A stretch of DNA of 64,000 bases from SIG622 sp045600125. Its GTDB lineage: Bacteria; Bacillota; Clostridia; Oscillospirales; CAG-382. Made by a program: the position numbers and the translations under genes. Within the stretch, counting starts at the first letter, position 1, and each line of letters starts with the position of its first letter. The stretch lies in assembly GCA_045600125.1 (NCBI GenBank), contig JAZRXH010000120.1, positions 101,416 to 165,415 on the forward strand. Direction: 5' to 3'. Positions 9,205 through 16,863 of the stretch are shown piece after piece. Below the pieces are notes generated by a model that was given only the letters and a program-made list of their open reading frames with translations, did not search any database and had not been told where the DNA came from.

Positions 9205-9783
9205 TTATTGTACTTCGCCCTGCGGTATTCCTTCCCGCAGATAAGTCGCCTCGAAGTCGGCGATATGGAGCTTTACGGCAAGAGGACACATTTCATAGGC
9301 ATTGCTGATGGTGTAGCTTCCTGCCTTTGCCGAATCGTCAAAGCCGCCCATGTGCCAACGGATGGCGATGGCCTCATCGACCTTCAGACGCATGAATCTT
9401 TCAATAAGAAAGACCGATTTCTCCCCGTGTCCGAAGGGAAATTTGTCTTCGATCTGGTAATATGGGACCTTTTCCCACTGACCGGTCTTATCATTCTTGG
9501 CGTTCCGGTAGCTTACCTTATAAAACTCCGCCTTGCAAAGATCGTGCAGAAGAGCGGTAATGGCAACCGTCTCGGCGCTGTATTCGCTGCCGTATTTTTC
9601 ATTCAGGCAATCGTATACGTTGAGGCTGTGCTCGCAGAGTCCGCCTTCCTCGCAAAGATGGAACTTGGTGCTGGCGGGAGCGGTAAAGAAATCCGTTCTT
9701 TCGAGCCATGCAAGAAGCTCGGCGGCGCCTTCTCGCTTGATGTTCTCCTTGTAAACCGAAATAAAACGCTCTTTGTTCGTCAT
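9205..9783 (-). CDS. HD-domain hydrolase
   Basis: A 192-residue soluble protein with an HD metal-binding signature: CEHSLNVY followed by the HD doublet in ALLHDLCKAEFY, and later 'IRWHMGGF' and 'LHIADFEATYL', which supply further His/Asp ligands. The HD superfamily contains phosphohydrolases and nucleases; the specific substrate is unknown. It heads the three-gene operon with the NagD-like phosphatase and FNT channel and has GAGG about 7 bases before its ATG. Confidence 0.82.
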   Translation of the reverse strand: MTNKERFISVYKENIKREGAAELLAWLERTDFFTAPASTKFHLCEEGGLCEHSLNVYDCLNEKYGSEYSAETVAITALLHDLCKAEFYKVSYRNAKNDKTGQWEKVPYYQIEDKFPFGHGEKSVFLIERFMRLKVDEAIAIRWHMGGFDDSAKAGSYTISNAYEMCPLAVKLHIADFEATYLREGIPQGEVQ

Positions 9784-9947
9784 AATGTTTCCTCATTTCA
9801 CTCTGTATGCTTACAGTATACCATTAAATCCTTATAAAATCAATATATATGCCATAAAAAGATAAAATTGTACCAATCTGTCAAATATGGGGGAAATCGA
9901 AGGCATTCGCTGTTGATTTTTCATCAATATCCGGGTGCTTCGGATAT

Positions 9948-10835
9948 TTATCTCTGCTTTTGGCTGTTACGGAAGCGGCTTCTGTATTCCCTCGGGGAAA
10001 GACCGGCGTATTTTTTGAATACGTTCGAAAAGTAGTTGGAGTCGTCAAAGCCGGCGCCGAAGGCAATCTCGCCGATCCGCATGTCCGACGAGCAAAGCAT
10101 CCTTGCGGCGTATTCGCACCGTTTGTTGTTGATATACTCACAGAGTCCGAAGCCGCTTTTTGCTTTGAATAAATGGCTGATATGCGATTTTGAGCAGTGA
10201 CAGAGCTCTGTCAGCTCCGACAGAGTTATATTGCTTTGGTAATTCTTATTGATGTACGTGATGATATGTCCGTATATGTAATTGTCTCCATCGGATCCTC
10301 CTGCACAGAGCTGCTCGCCGAACAGTGTATAGATGTAGGAAAGCATCATGCACAGCGGTTCGATAAGCGTCCGGACGCTCTCGAAGGACGGCTTCTCGTG
10401 CCGCAGTTCTTTTTCGTATACTGCCAAAAGACTCGATTTTTCAAAGCCGTAAAGACTGCAGGCATCGGCTATGCGCTTCTCTGCTGATTTTCGGTCGGTC
10501 CCGTAGCCGCTGACCGAAACGAAGCCGAGAAGTTCGTCTGCCGTTTTTATGGGAAAGACGAATTCTTCAACGCCCATAAAGCATATGCCGTAGACGGCGC
10601 CGTCCTTTTTGACCTTGCGGCAAACCTTTGTCTGGTCGAAAATGCACCGATCCCATACTTCCCTGCTCCGCTTCACATACAGACAGTAACCGTTTGTGTG
10701 AATGTTATATGGCAGATAAGAAAGCAGGACGTCGCCGATAAAGCCCTTGCCGCCGTCGTGAACGGTGACCATAAGTCCGCGGTCTTTCTTCAAAAACTCG
10801 ATGTAAGCGGCAATTTTCCTCAGTTCTTCTTCCAT
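9948..10835 (-). CDS. AraC-family regulator with PocR-like sensor domain
   Basis: A 295-residue regulator. The N-terminal half has a PocR-like ligand-binding pattern, with cysteines at 'NGYCLYV', 'DRCIF', 'KVCRKV' and 'YGICFMG'. The C-terminal 100 residues are a double helix-turn-helix AraC domain ('ITLSELTELCHCSKSHISHLFK' region and 'IGEIAFGAGFDDSNYFSNVFKKYAGLSP'-like ending). The start at ATG 10835 is chosen with GGAG upstream; an in-frame TTG at 10904, only about 12 bases past the likely transcription start, is an alternative giving 318 residues. It is divergent from the two FAD oxidoreductases at 10981-14017 and probably controls them. Confidence 0.85.
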   Translation of the reverse strand: MEEELRKIAAYIEFLKKDRGLMVTVHDGGKGFIGDVLLSYLPYNIHTNGYCLYVKRSREVWDRCIFDQTKVCRKVKKDGAVYGICFMGVEEFVFPIKTADELLGFVSVSGYGTDRKSAEKRIADACSLYGFEKSSLLAVYEKELRHEKPSFESVRTLIEPLCMMLSYIYTLFGEQLCAGGSDGDNYIYGHIITYINKNYQSNITLSELTELCHCSKSHISHLFKAKSGFGLCEYINNKRCEYAARMLCSSDMRIGEIAFGAGFDDSNYFSNVFKKYAGLSPREYRSRFRNSQKQR

Positions 10836-10922
10836 GTCGGGTTTCACGCTCCGTGTATTTTTGTTTCTTTGCACAAATTTATAGGTTTTCGGCTTGCAGT
10901 TCAAGGAATTCTTTCACGCTAT

Positions 10923-10951
10923 ATTATACAATACCCTTGTAAGATAGTCAA
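10923..10951 (-). promoter_or_regulatory. Promoter of the PocR-AraC regulator
   Basis: On the minus strand TTGACT (10946-10951), 17 bases, TATAAT (10923-10928). It overlaps the upstream region of the divergent FAD operon, so both directions share one control region. Confidence 0.75.
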
Positions 10952-10980
10952 TACACTTTTTATGTTGAAGGAGAGATACG

Positions 10981-12279
10981 ATGAATTTCTATAAAGAAAG
11001 TGCAAGGGATATCCCGGTTCTCTATGAAACGGACGTTCTTGTGTGCGGTTCGGGCCCTGCCGGGATCGCAGCGGCTCTGGCGAGCAGCCGGGCGGGAGCC
11101 AAAACGCTTCTGATCGAATCGCAGGGCAATGTTGGCGGTATTTCCACCACGGGGCTTATGAGTCATTGGACGGGCACCTCCGGCTCTCCTCTCTATAAAG
11201 AAATTCTTATGCGCAGCTCCTGTCTCAACGAAGGCGGGCTGTGCGGAAAACCGACGGTCAATATTGACCCGGAGAAGCTGAAGACCCTTTATCTCGATAT
11301 GCTTTACGAAGCCGGTGTAACGGTGCTTCTGTATACCTTTGTCAGTGAAACGATAGTCGGGAACGGAAAGGTATGCGGCGTTGTCGTTGAGAATAAAACG
11401 GGGCGGAGCGCCATAAAAGCCAAGGTCACGGTGGATGCGACGGGTGACGGCGACGTTGCCTATAGGGCTGGGGCGGAATTTATCCTCGGTAGAGAGGACG
11501 ACAACCGGATGCAGCCCTGTACCATCATGTTCAAGGTAGCGGGAGTCGACTACGACCGTGCCGTCTTCCCCGGTTCTTTTGAAACGCTTGTGGAAACCGA
11601 AAAAGGAGAGCTGCAGGCACTGGGTAAGAGCATCATCGGACATCCGGCGGGACACGTTCTTCTTTACCGGAGCACCCTTCCCGGCATCGTTACCTGCAAC
11701 ATGACCAACTGCACCGATATTGACGGTACGAAAGCCGAGGATCTGACAAGGGGCACTTATATCTGTCGCAAGCAGATGGAAAAAATCGTAAAGTTCCTAC
11801 GTGAGTATGCGCCGGGATACGAAAAGTGCTATGCCATTTCCTCCGCATCGCTCCTCGGCATCCGGGAGACCCGTCACTTCAAGGGTGTTTATACTCTTAC
11901 GGAGGAAGATATTCTTTCCTCGAAGGTATTTGAGGACTGGATCGTCCGAGGCGCCAAGTTCAATTTCGATATACATAACCTCGACGGAGCGGGACTTGAC
12001 AAAAACGGAGCACAGAAGTATTTCCCGAATATAGACGGCTACACGATCCCCTATCGTTGTATCGTTCCGGAAAAAACGGACGGCCTTCTTCTTGCGGGGC
12101 GCTGCATTTCCGGAACGCATAAGGCGCATTCCAACTACCGTGTCATGCCGATTTGCGTCGGGCTCGGTGAGGGCGCCGGTTACGCCGCCGCTATTGCCGT
12201 AAAAGAGAATATCAAAGTGCGGGACGTCTTAGCAAAAGACATTCAGCATTATATTCTGGAATCGGAGAATAAGATATAA
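10981..12279 (+). CDS. FAD-dependent oxidoreductase (PF12831-type), first of pair
   Basis: A 432-residue flavoprotein. The dinucleotide-binding motif 'VCGSGPAGIAAALAS' lies near residues 21-35 with a second-strand Glu in 'LLIESQGNVGG'. The C-terminal FAD-binding signature 'LLLAGRCISGTHKAHSN' followed by 'RVMPICVGLGEGAGYAAAIA' is characteristic of the FAD_oxidored family. The redox substrate is unknown; related proteins sit in sugar-degradation clusters of gut bacteria. GAAGGAGAG precedes the ATG by a suitable distance. It is 25 bases upstream of a second member of the same family and divergent from the PocR-AraC gene, implying an inducible two-gene unit. Confidence 0.85.
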   Translation: MNFYKESARDIPVLYETDVLVCGSGPAGIAAALASSRAGAKTLLIESQGNVGGISTTGLMSHWTGTSGSPLYKEILMRSSCLNEGGLCGKPTVNIDPEKLKTLYLDMLYEAGVTVLLYTFVSETIVGNGKVCGVVVENKTGRSAIKAKVTVDATGDGDVAYRAGAEFILGREDDNRMQPCTIMFKVAGVDYDRAVFPGSFETLVETEKGELQALGKSIIGHPAGHVLLYRSTLPGIVTCNMTNCTDIDGTKAEDLTRGTYICRKQMEKIVKFLREYAPGYEKCYAISSASLLGIRETRHFKGVYTLTEEDILSSKVFEDWIVRGAKFNFDIHNLDGAGLDKNGAQKYFPNIDGYTIPYRCIVPEKTDGLLLAGRCISGTHKAHSNYRVMPICVGLGEGAGYAAAIAVKENIKVRDVLAKDIQHYILESENKI

Positions 12280-12304
12280 ATCAATTTGATTCAGAGGTGC
12301 TTTT

Positions 12305-14017
12305 ATGCGAATGACAGAACATAAAACGGATTTCTGCGTTGTCGGCGGAGGCATAGCAGGTCTTTGTGCTGCCGTTTCCGCCGCACGGCACGGAGCAAAG
12401 GTCGTTCTCATGCAGGACAGACCGATGCTTGGCGGCAATGCTTCCTCCGAAATCCGTATGTGGATGGGCGGTGCAAAGGGTAAGGACACAAGGGAAACCG
12501 GACTTATCGAGGAAATGTTTCTCGAAAACTACTACCGAAACACAAGCCTTTCCTTCAGTGTGTGGGATTCGGTGCTGTACGGACTCGCCAAAGGCGAGCC
12601 GAATATCACTCTGCTTCTGAACTGCTCCTGCAACGATGCCAAAACCGAAAACGGGCGGATTCTTTCCGTCAAGGGCTGGCAGGGCACCAGCGAAACGTGG
12701 CATACGGTGTATGCCGACTATTTTGCCGACTGCTCGGGCGATTCCATTCTCGCTCCTCTTACCGGTGCCCACTACCGGGTCGGAAGAGAAGCGAAAGCCG
12801 AATACGGGGAAACGATCCCTCCGGATACGGCTGACTCGAAAACGATGGGTATGAGCATTCTGTTCCAGCTTCGGGAAAAAACGGAAAAGACCGAGTTCAT
12901 ACCGCCGGAATGGGCATATGTTTACGAGGATGATAAGGCACTGAACGAAAGACCCCATTATGTCGATGAAAACTGCAATTTCTGGTGGATGGAGCTCGGC
13001 GGGATGCAGGATTCCATCCATGATACCGATTCTTTGACCGATGAGCTGATGAAGATCGCCTACGGCGTATGGGATCATGTGAAGAACCGGGGCGATCACG
13101 GAGCGGACAACTGGGATCTTGATTGGGTCGGTGCCTTCCCCGGTAAGCGGGAAAGCAGACGCTATAAAGGCGCTTACACGGTCTGCCAGTCGGACGTGGA
13201 AGCCGGCGGAAAGTTTGACGATGCCGTGGCGTACGCCGGCTGGAGCATGGATGACCATTTTCCGGAAGGCTTTTATTACGAGGGCGGTCATCCTACGATT
13301 TATCACCACGCCCCCTCCCCCTGGTGCCTTCCCTTCCGTGCCATGTACTCGGAAAATATCGAAAACCTGCTGTTTGCCGGACGCAACATCAGCGTGACCC
13401 ACGCTGCCCTCAGCTCCTGCCGTGTCATGGCGAGCTGCGGCACCATCGGTCAGGCGGTCGGTACGGCGGTCGGTCTTGCCGTGACGGAAAAGACAGACGT
13501 AAGGAAACTGGATACGGAAAAGCTGCAGCAGGCGCTTCTTTACGATGACAGCTACATTCCCGGCGTGAAGCGCAAGGTTTCGGAGCTTACAAAGAGGGCA
13601 AAGGTCGAGAACAGATTCGAGGTCCTTCGCAACGGCGCCGACAGAGCCATGGGAGATGAACTGAACGGTGTAAGTCTGAACCTTGGCGAAAACATCGAAT
13701 TTTCGTTTGACGAGGCAGAAACGATCAAAGAGATGCGTATCGTATTCGATTCCGACCTCAACCGCCCGAAATACAATATGCCCTGCAATTTCAAGCTCCA
13801 CGAAACCAATTACAAGGTCCCGAAGACTCTTGTGAAAGCCTTTCGTGTGATTGGCTATGGTGAAGACGGCAGTGAGCATGTGATCTGTCAAACGGCAGCG
13901 AACCGTAAGCGTCTGGTACTGATCCCGGTGGACGGTAAATATAATAAAATCAAACTGCATATCGAAGATTCCTACGGAAATAAGACCGTTACGGTTTTCT
14001 CCGTGGATTTCAACTGA
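12305..14017 (+). CDS. FAD-dependent oxidoreductase with C-terminal beta domain, second of pair
   Basis: A 570-residue flavoprotein of the same family as its upstream neighbour. The nucleotide motif is 'VVGGGIAGLCAAVSA' at about residues 12-26, with 'MLGGNASSEIRMW' next, and the FAD signature 'LLFAGRNISVTHAALSS' with 'RVMASCGTIGQAVGTAVG' near residues 355-395. After about residue 440 comes an extra module of some 120 residues, beta-rich and discoidin-like in pattern ('IEFSFDEAETIKEMRIVFD', 'YNKIKLHIEDSYG'), which the first protein lacks and which may bind a carbohydrate. GAGGTG precedes the ATG. A strong bidirectional terminator follows. Confidence 0.85.
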   Translation: MRMTEHKTDFCVVGGGIAGLCAAVSAARHGAKVVLMQDRPMLGGNASSEIRMWMGGAKGKDTRETGLIEEMFLENYYRNTSLSFSVWDSVLYGLAKGEPNITLLLNCSCNDAKTENGRILSVKGWQGTSETWHTVYADYFADCSGDSILAPLTGAHYRVGREAKAEYGETIPPDTADSKTMGMSILFQLREKTEKTEFIPPEWAYVYEDDKALNERPHYVDENCNFWWMELGGMQDSIHDTDSLTDELMKIAYGVWDHVKNRGDHGADNWDLDWVGAFPGKRESRRYKGAYTVCQSDVEAGGKFDDAVAYAGWSMDDHFPEGFYYEGGHPTIYHHAPSPWCLPFRAMYSENIENLLFAGRNISVTHAALSSCRVMASCGTIGQAVGTAVGLAVTEKTDVRKLDTEKLQQALLYDDSYIPGVKRKVSELTKRAKVENRFEVLRNGADRAMGDELNGVSLNLGENIEFSFDEAETIKEMRIVFDSDLNRPKYNMPCNFKLHETNYKVPKTLVKAFRVIGYGEDGSEHVICQTAANRKRLVLIPVDGKYNKIKLHIEDSYGNKTVTVFSVDFN

Positions 14018-14025
14018 GAAATAAA

Positions 14026-14057
14026 TCTCGGGCCCCGCAGAGAAGCGGGACCCGAGA
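14026..14057. terminator. Bidirectional terminator between FAD operon and hpf
   Basis: A 13-pair stem (14026-14038 / 14045-14057, one mismatch) with a 6-base loop lies between convergent genes, with AT-rich tails on both sides. Confidence 0.85.
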
Positions 14058-14089
14058 AATTATTTATTCGATTTTAGAACCGAACGAAA

Positions 14090-14617
14090 TCATTCCAGTT
14101 CGAGAAGACCGTAACCGCTGTCAAGACGCTTGTAAACGATGTTCGTCTTGCCGTCTGCGGCATTCCTGAAAACGAAGAAGTCGTGGGAGGTGAGGTTCAT
14201 CTGCAGAACAGCCTCCTCGATGGACATGGGATAAAGCTCGATCTTCTTGTTTCTTGTGATCACGATCTCTTCCTCTTCCACGTCACCGATATCCTCGGAA
14301 GGCGCTTCGGCAAAAGCGTTGTCACGGAGTCTCTTTTCGAGCTTTGTCTTGTTCTTGCGGATCTGTCTTTCGATGATGGACACTACCTTGTCAATGGCGA
14401 TGAAAACGTCGTTCTCAAAGGCTTCGGCACGGTAGGTCAGGCTCTTATAGAATATGGTCACCTCTACGTTGTCCCTGCCTCTTTTGGAGGAGAGCGTAAC
14501 GTTTGCGCAAGTGTCCTCGGAGAAGAACTTATCGAGCTTTGCGAGCTTCTTGTCGAGTCTTGCACGGACATCATCGGTGATCTCAAAATTCTTTCTTGCA
14601 ACGATGTTGGACTTCAT
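14090..14617 (-). CDS. hpf: Ribosome hibernation promoting factor, long form
   Basis: Long HPF dimerises 70S ribosomes into inactive 100S particles in stationary phase or stress. The 175-residue protein has the N-terminal S30AE/RaiA domain (residues 1-about 100, 'RLDKKLAKLDKFF', 'VEVTIFYKSLTYRAE'), an acidic linker (about 103-118), and the C-terminal dimerisation domain of about 55 residues ('KPMSIEEA'-like, here 'LYPMSIEEAVLQMNL', 'FFVFRNA'). The length matches the Gram-positive long form. It is a single gene with its own promoter, whose -10 lies inside an inverted repeat. Confidence 0.95.
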   Translation of the reverse strand: MKSNIVARKNFEITDDVRARLDKKLAKLDKFFSEDTCANVTLSSKRGRDNVEVTIFYKSLTYRAEAFENDVFIAIDKVVSIIERQIRKNKTKLEKRLRDNAFAEAPSEDIGDVEEEEIVITRNKKIELYPMSIEEAVLQMNLTSHDFFVFRNAADGKTNIVYKRLDSGYGLLELE

Positions 14618-14670
14618 ATAAAAGCCTCCTTATTTGTTTCAGCACGGGTACTTTCTGAAGATTACCCTTA

Positions 14671-14709
14671 CTGTGGTTATATTATACCACAGCTTTTGCG
14701 ATTTGTAAA
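14671..14709 (-). promoter_or_regulatory. hpf promoter with overlapping palindrome
   Basis: Minus-strand TTTACA (14704-14709), 17 bases, TATAAT (14681-14686). A 7-bp inverted repeat CTGTGGT/ACCACAG (14671-14677 / 14686-14692) brackets the -10 and could be a regulator site or a 5'-end hairpin. Confidence 0.75.
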
Positions 14710-14893
14710 GAGGTTTTAGCTATTTTGACGAAATTATTTTATTATTTTCTTTTAAGATGTGATAAATTGTATTTATTTCCGTCTAAGGATCAGCATCGCA
14801 TCGCTGATGTTCACGGATTATAAGATTTTACCAATCGGATAATATCGGATAATACTAAAGTCAGAGCGAATAAATTGCTATGCACCTAAGCAA

Positions 14894-15178
14894 TTATCTT
14901 CCTGCAGGCAGAAATTCCAACTTCAATTTCATCCCCAATCCCTCTGCCAGACGCTGTAAGGTTTTCAGGGAAGGATTTGCACTACCGCTTTCAAGACGAC
15001 TGATATCAGCTTGTGTGATACCGGTTTTTTCGGCAAGCTCTTTTTGCGTTATACCGGTGTGTTTTCTTGCATCAATGATTGCCTGAATTATAGAAAACTC
15101 AGGTTCAAGTGCATCATATTCTTTTTTGAAATCAGCATCTTTTAATCTTTCATTAAGGAAATCATTAAAGTTTGTCAT
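14894..15178 (-). CDS. higA: HigA-type XRE antitoxin
   Basis: A 94-residue helix-turn-helix protein of the HigA antitoxin type: an N-terminal helical segment (about 1-35), then a Xre domain 'GITQKELAEKTGITQADIS' with 'PSLKTLQRLAEGLGMKL'. It would bind the toxin and its own promoter. It lies 5 bases downstream of the toxin gene, the toxin-first order typical of HigBA. Its codons are AT-rich compared with neighbours, in keeping with acquisition by transfer. Confidence 0.88.
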   Translation of the reverse strand: MTNFNDFLNERLKDADFKKEYDALEPEFSIIQAIIDARKHTGITQKELAEKTGITQADISRLESGSANPSLKTLQRLAEGLGMKLKLEFLPAGR

Positions 15179-15183
15179 TTAAA

Positions 15184-15534
15184 TCACCACTTTCTGCTCA
15201 AATATTCGTTACGATACTTTTTTGCAAGTTCAATTTCGTTTTTCGGAGTTTTTTGCGTTTTCTTTATAAAACCGTTCGTAATAACCACTTTATGTCCGAC
15301 AACGAAGAAGTACAAAACCCGTGAAATATCAGAACCGACCTTCGCTCGTATTTCAAAAATCCCGTCAACAAGATGCTTTGAATACGGCTCTCTGAGTTCT
15401 GCACCGTTTTTACTTAACAAATCAATGGTTCTCAAAACTCGTGCCTGCATTTTATCATTCAAAGACATAATAAAATCCATTGCCGGTTCTGAACCGTCCG
15501 GCTTGTCATAAAATATAATTTCAAACTCCGTCAT
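15184..15534 (-). CDS. higB: HigB/RelE-type toxin (Gp49-like)
   Basis: A 116-residue RelE-superfamily protein, probably a ribosome-dependent mRNA endonuclease. It shows the Gp49/DUF891 pattern: N-terminal 'FYDKPDGSEPAMDFI', central 'LREPYSKHLVDGIFEIR' and the strand-rich 'SRVLYFFVVGHKVVITNGFIKK', followed by a basic C-terminus. Toxin is upstream of antitoxin and both share the strong promoter at 15576-15604. It could also be read as ParE-like, but the order and the partner fit HigBA better. Confidence 0.88.
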   Translation of the reverse strand: MTEFEIIFYDKPDGSEPAMDFIMSLNDKMQARVLRTIDLLSKNGAELREPYSKHLVDGIFEIRAKVGSDISRVLYFFVVGHKVVITNGFIKKTQKTPKNEIELAKKYRNEYLSRKW

Positions 15535-15575
15535 TTATATTCTCCTCAAAAACGATGCAAGTTATCCTTTACTGT

Positions 15576-15604
15576 ATTATATGTTATAAATCACATATTG
15601 TCAA
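15576..15604 (-). promoter_or_regulatory. higBA promoter with operator-like palindrome
   Basis: Consensus TTGACA (15599-15604), 17 bases, TATAAT (15576-15581). The spacer is filled by an inverted repeat ATATGT/ACATAT (15579-15584 / 15593-15598), a natural operator for autorepression by HigA. Confidence 0.85.
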
Positions 15605-15749
15605 TGGCTATTTTGTAAATATAGTATTATCTCATATTTGAAACAACACCACCCTATGCTGATAAAAACATTACCAATCGGCAAACATCATATACCGATT
15701 GGTAATATCAATAATTAATACAATAAAAAATAAAGTATTAGTGCGTAGT

Positions 15750-16829
15750 TCACAAAATCAGCATCGCATCCCCGAACGAAAAAAAGCGATATTCGTTTTC
15801 AACAGCTACTCTGTAGACATCAAGGATCCGCTCTCTTCCTGCAAGAGCCGAAACGAGCATGAGAAGCGTGCTTTCGGGGAGATGGAAATTCGTGATCAGG
15901 CAGTCCAACGCCTTGAATTTGTAACCCGGATAAATAAAGATCTCGGTGTTCTCGGACTTCGGGCTGAGAAAGCCGTTCTCATCGGCGCAGGACTCGACGG
16001 TGCGGCAGGAGGTCGTACCAACGCAGAATATTCTGCCGCCGTTTCTTTTGACCTCGTTGAAGGCGTCGGCGCTTTCCTTCGTCACTGTGTAGAATTCGCT
16101 GTGCATCTTATGATTTTTGATGTTGTTCTCATGCACGGGACGAAAAGTACCGAGTCCGACGTGCAGCGTGACGGGTATGATCTTTATGCCTTTTTCTTTG
16201 ATCTTTTCAAGAAGCTCCGGCGTGAAGTGGAGACCTGCCGTCGGGGCGGCGCTGGAACCCTCGTGTTTCGCATAGACCGTCTGATAACGTCCTTTTTCGG
16301 CTGTTCTCTCATGGATGTACGGAGGAAGCGGCATCTCCCCTATTTCATCGAGAAGAGCGAAGAATTCGCCTTCGTACTCAAAGGATACGATGCGGTTCCC
16401 GTCCTCGAGTATATCCTTGACGGTGGCTTTCAGCTTTCCGTCGCCGATGCTGATGACGGTACCCACCGGCGCTTTCCGGGCGGGCTTCATCAGCACCTCC
16501 CACGTGTCCGCTTCTTTTCTTTCAAGAAGGAATACTTCGATGACGGCGTTACCGAGAACGTCGGTCGCCTCACCCTTTGTGTTCTTTACATAGCGCTTTC
16601 CGAAGAGTCTTGCGGGAATGACCTTGGAATTATTGATAACGAGCGCATCGCCGGGGGAAAGATAGTCGATCACATCGCAGAAGCGGCGATGCTCGAGCGT
16701 GTTCTTTTCCCTGTTGAGCACAAGAAGTCTCGACATGTCCCGTTTTTCCGCCGGGCTCTGTGCGATGAGTCGCTCCGGAAGCTCGTATTTATAGCTTGAT
16801 AGAAGAAAAATATCCTCACTGTTCTGCAA
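15750..16829 (-). CDS. queA: tRNA preQ1(34) S-adenosylmethionine ribosyltransferase-isomerase
   Basis: QueA transfers and rearranges the ribosyl part of SAM onto preQ1 at tRNA position 34, giving epoxyqueuosine. The 359 residues are of normal length; visible signatures are 'YELPERLIAQSPAEKRD', 'DALVINNSKVIPARLFGKR', 'TAGLHFTPELLEKI', 'VTLHVGLGTFRPV' and the C-terminal 'SFGDAMLIL'. The start is TTG 16829, preceded by AAAGGTG. The 3' end coincides with one arm of the 14-base repeat bracketing the toxin-antitoxin cassette. It lies 34 bases downstream of the GH116 gene, so it may be cotranscribed with it. The QueG-like proteins at 41-44 kb are more distant relatives and need not be its partners. 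Confidence 0.94.
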   Translation of the reverse strand: MQNSEDIFLLSSYKYELPERLIAQSPAEKRDMSRLLVLNREKNTLEHRRFCDVIDYLSPGDALVINNSKVIPARLFGKRYVKNTKGEATDVLGNAVIEVFLLERKEADTWEVLMKPARKAPVGTVISIGDGKLKATVKDILEDGNRIVSFEYEGEFFALLDEIGEMPLPPYIHERTAEKGRYQTVYAKHEGSSAAPTAGLHFTPELLEKIKEKGIKIIPVTLHVGLGTFRPVHENNIKNHKMHSEFYTVTKESADAFNEVKRNGGRIFCVGTTSCRTVESCADENGFLSPKSENTEIFIYPGYKFKALDCLITNFHLPESTLLMLVSALAGRERILDVYRVAVENEYRFFSFGDAMLIL

Positions 16830-16863
16830 TTTATGTCACCTTTCAAATTATTATGCTTTACAC

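Larger units (their letters stand above)
14789..15771. mobile_element. Putative toxin-antitoxin cassette inserted at the queA 3' end
   Basis: An AT-rich island holding only the HigBA pair. A 14-base direct repeat (14789-14802 and 15758-15771) brackets it; the right copy is the end of queA (codons for DAMLI). Just inside are 15-base inverted repeats with one mismatch (14824-14838 and 15695-15709; shared core TTACCAATCGG), plus an extra direct copy of the core at 15671-15681. No transposase or integrase is present, so if mobile it must be moved in trans. Boundaries and mobility are inference. Confidence 0.5.

Noticed and set aside
12281..13960. 559-codon minus-strand frame
   Set aside because: Antisense of the second FAD oxidoreductase, whose motifs are clear; no ribosome site or family signature.
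15699..16799. 366-codon plus-strand frame
   Set aside because: Antisense of queA, which is unmistakable.
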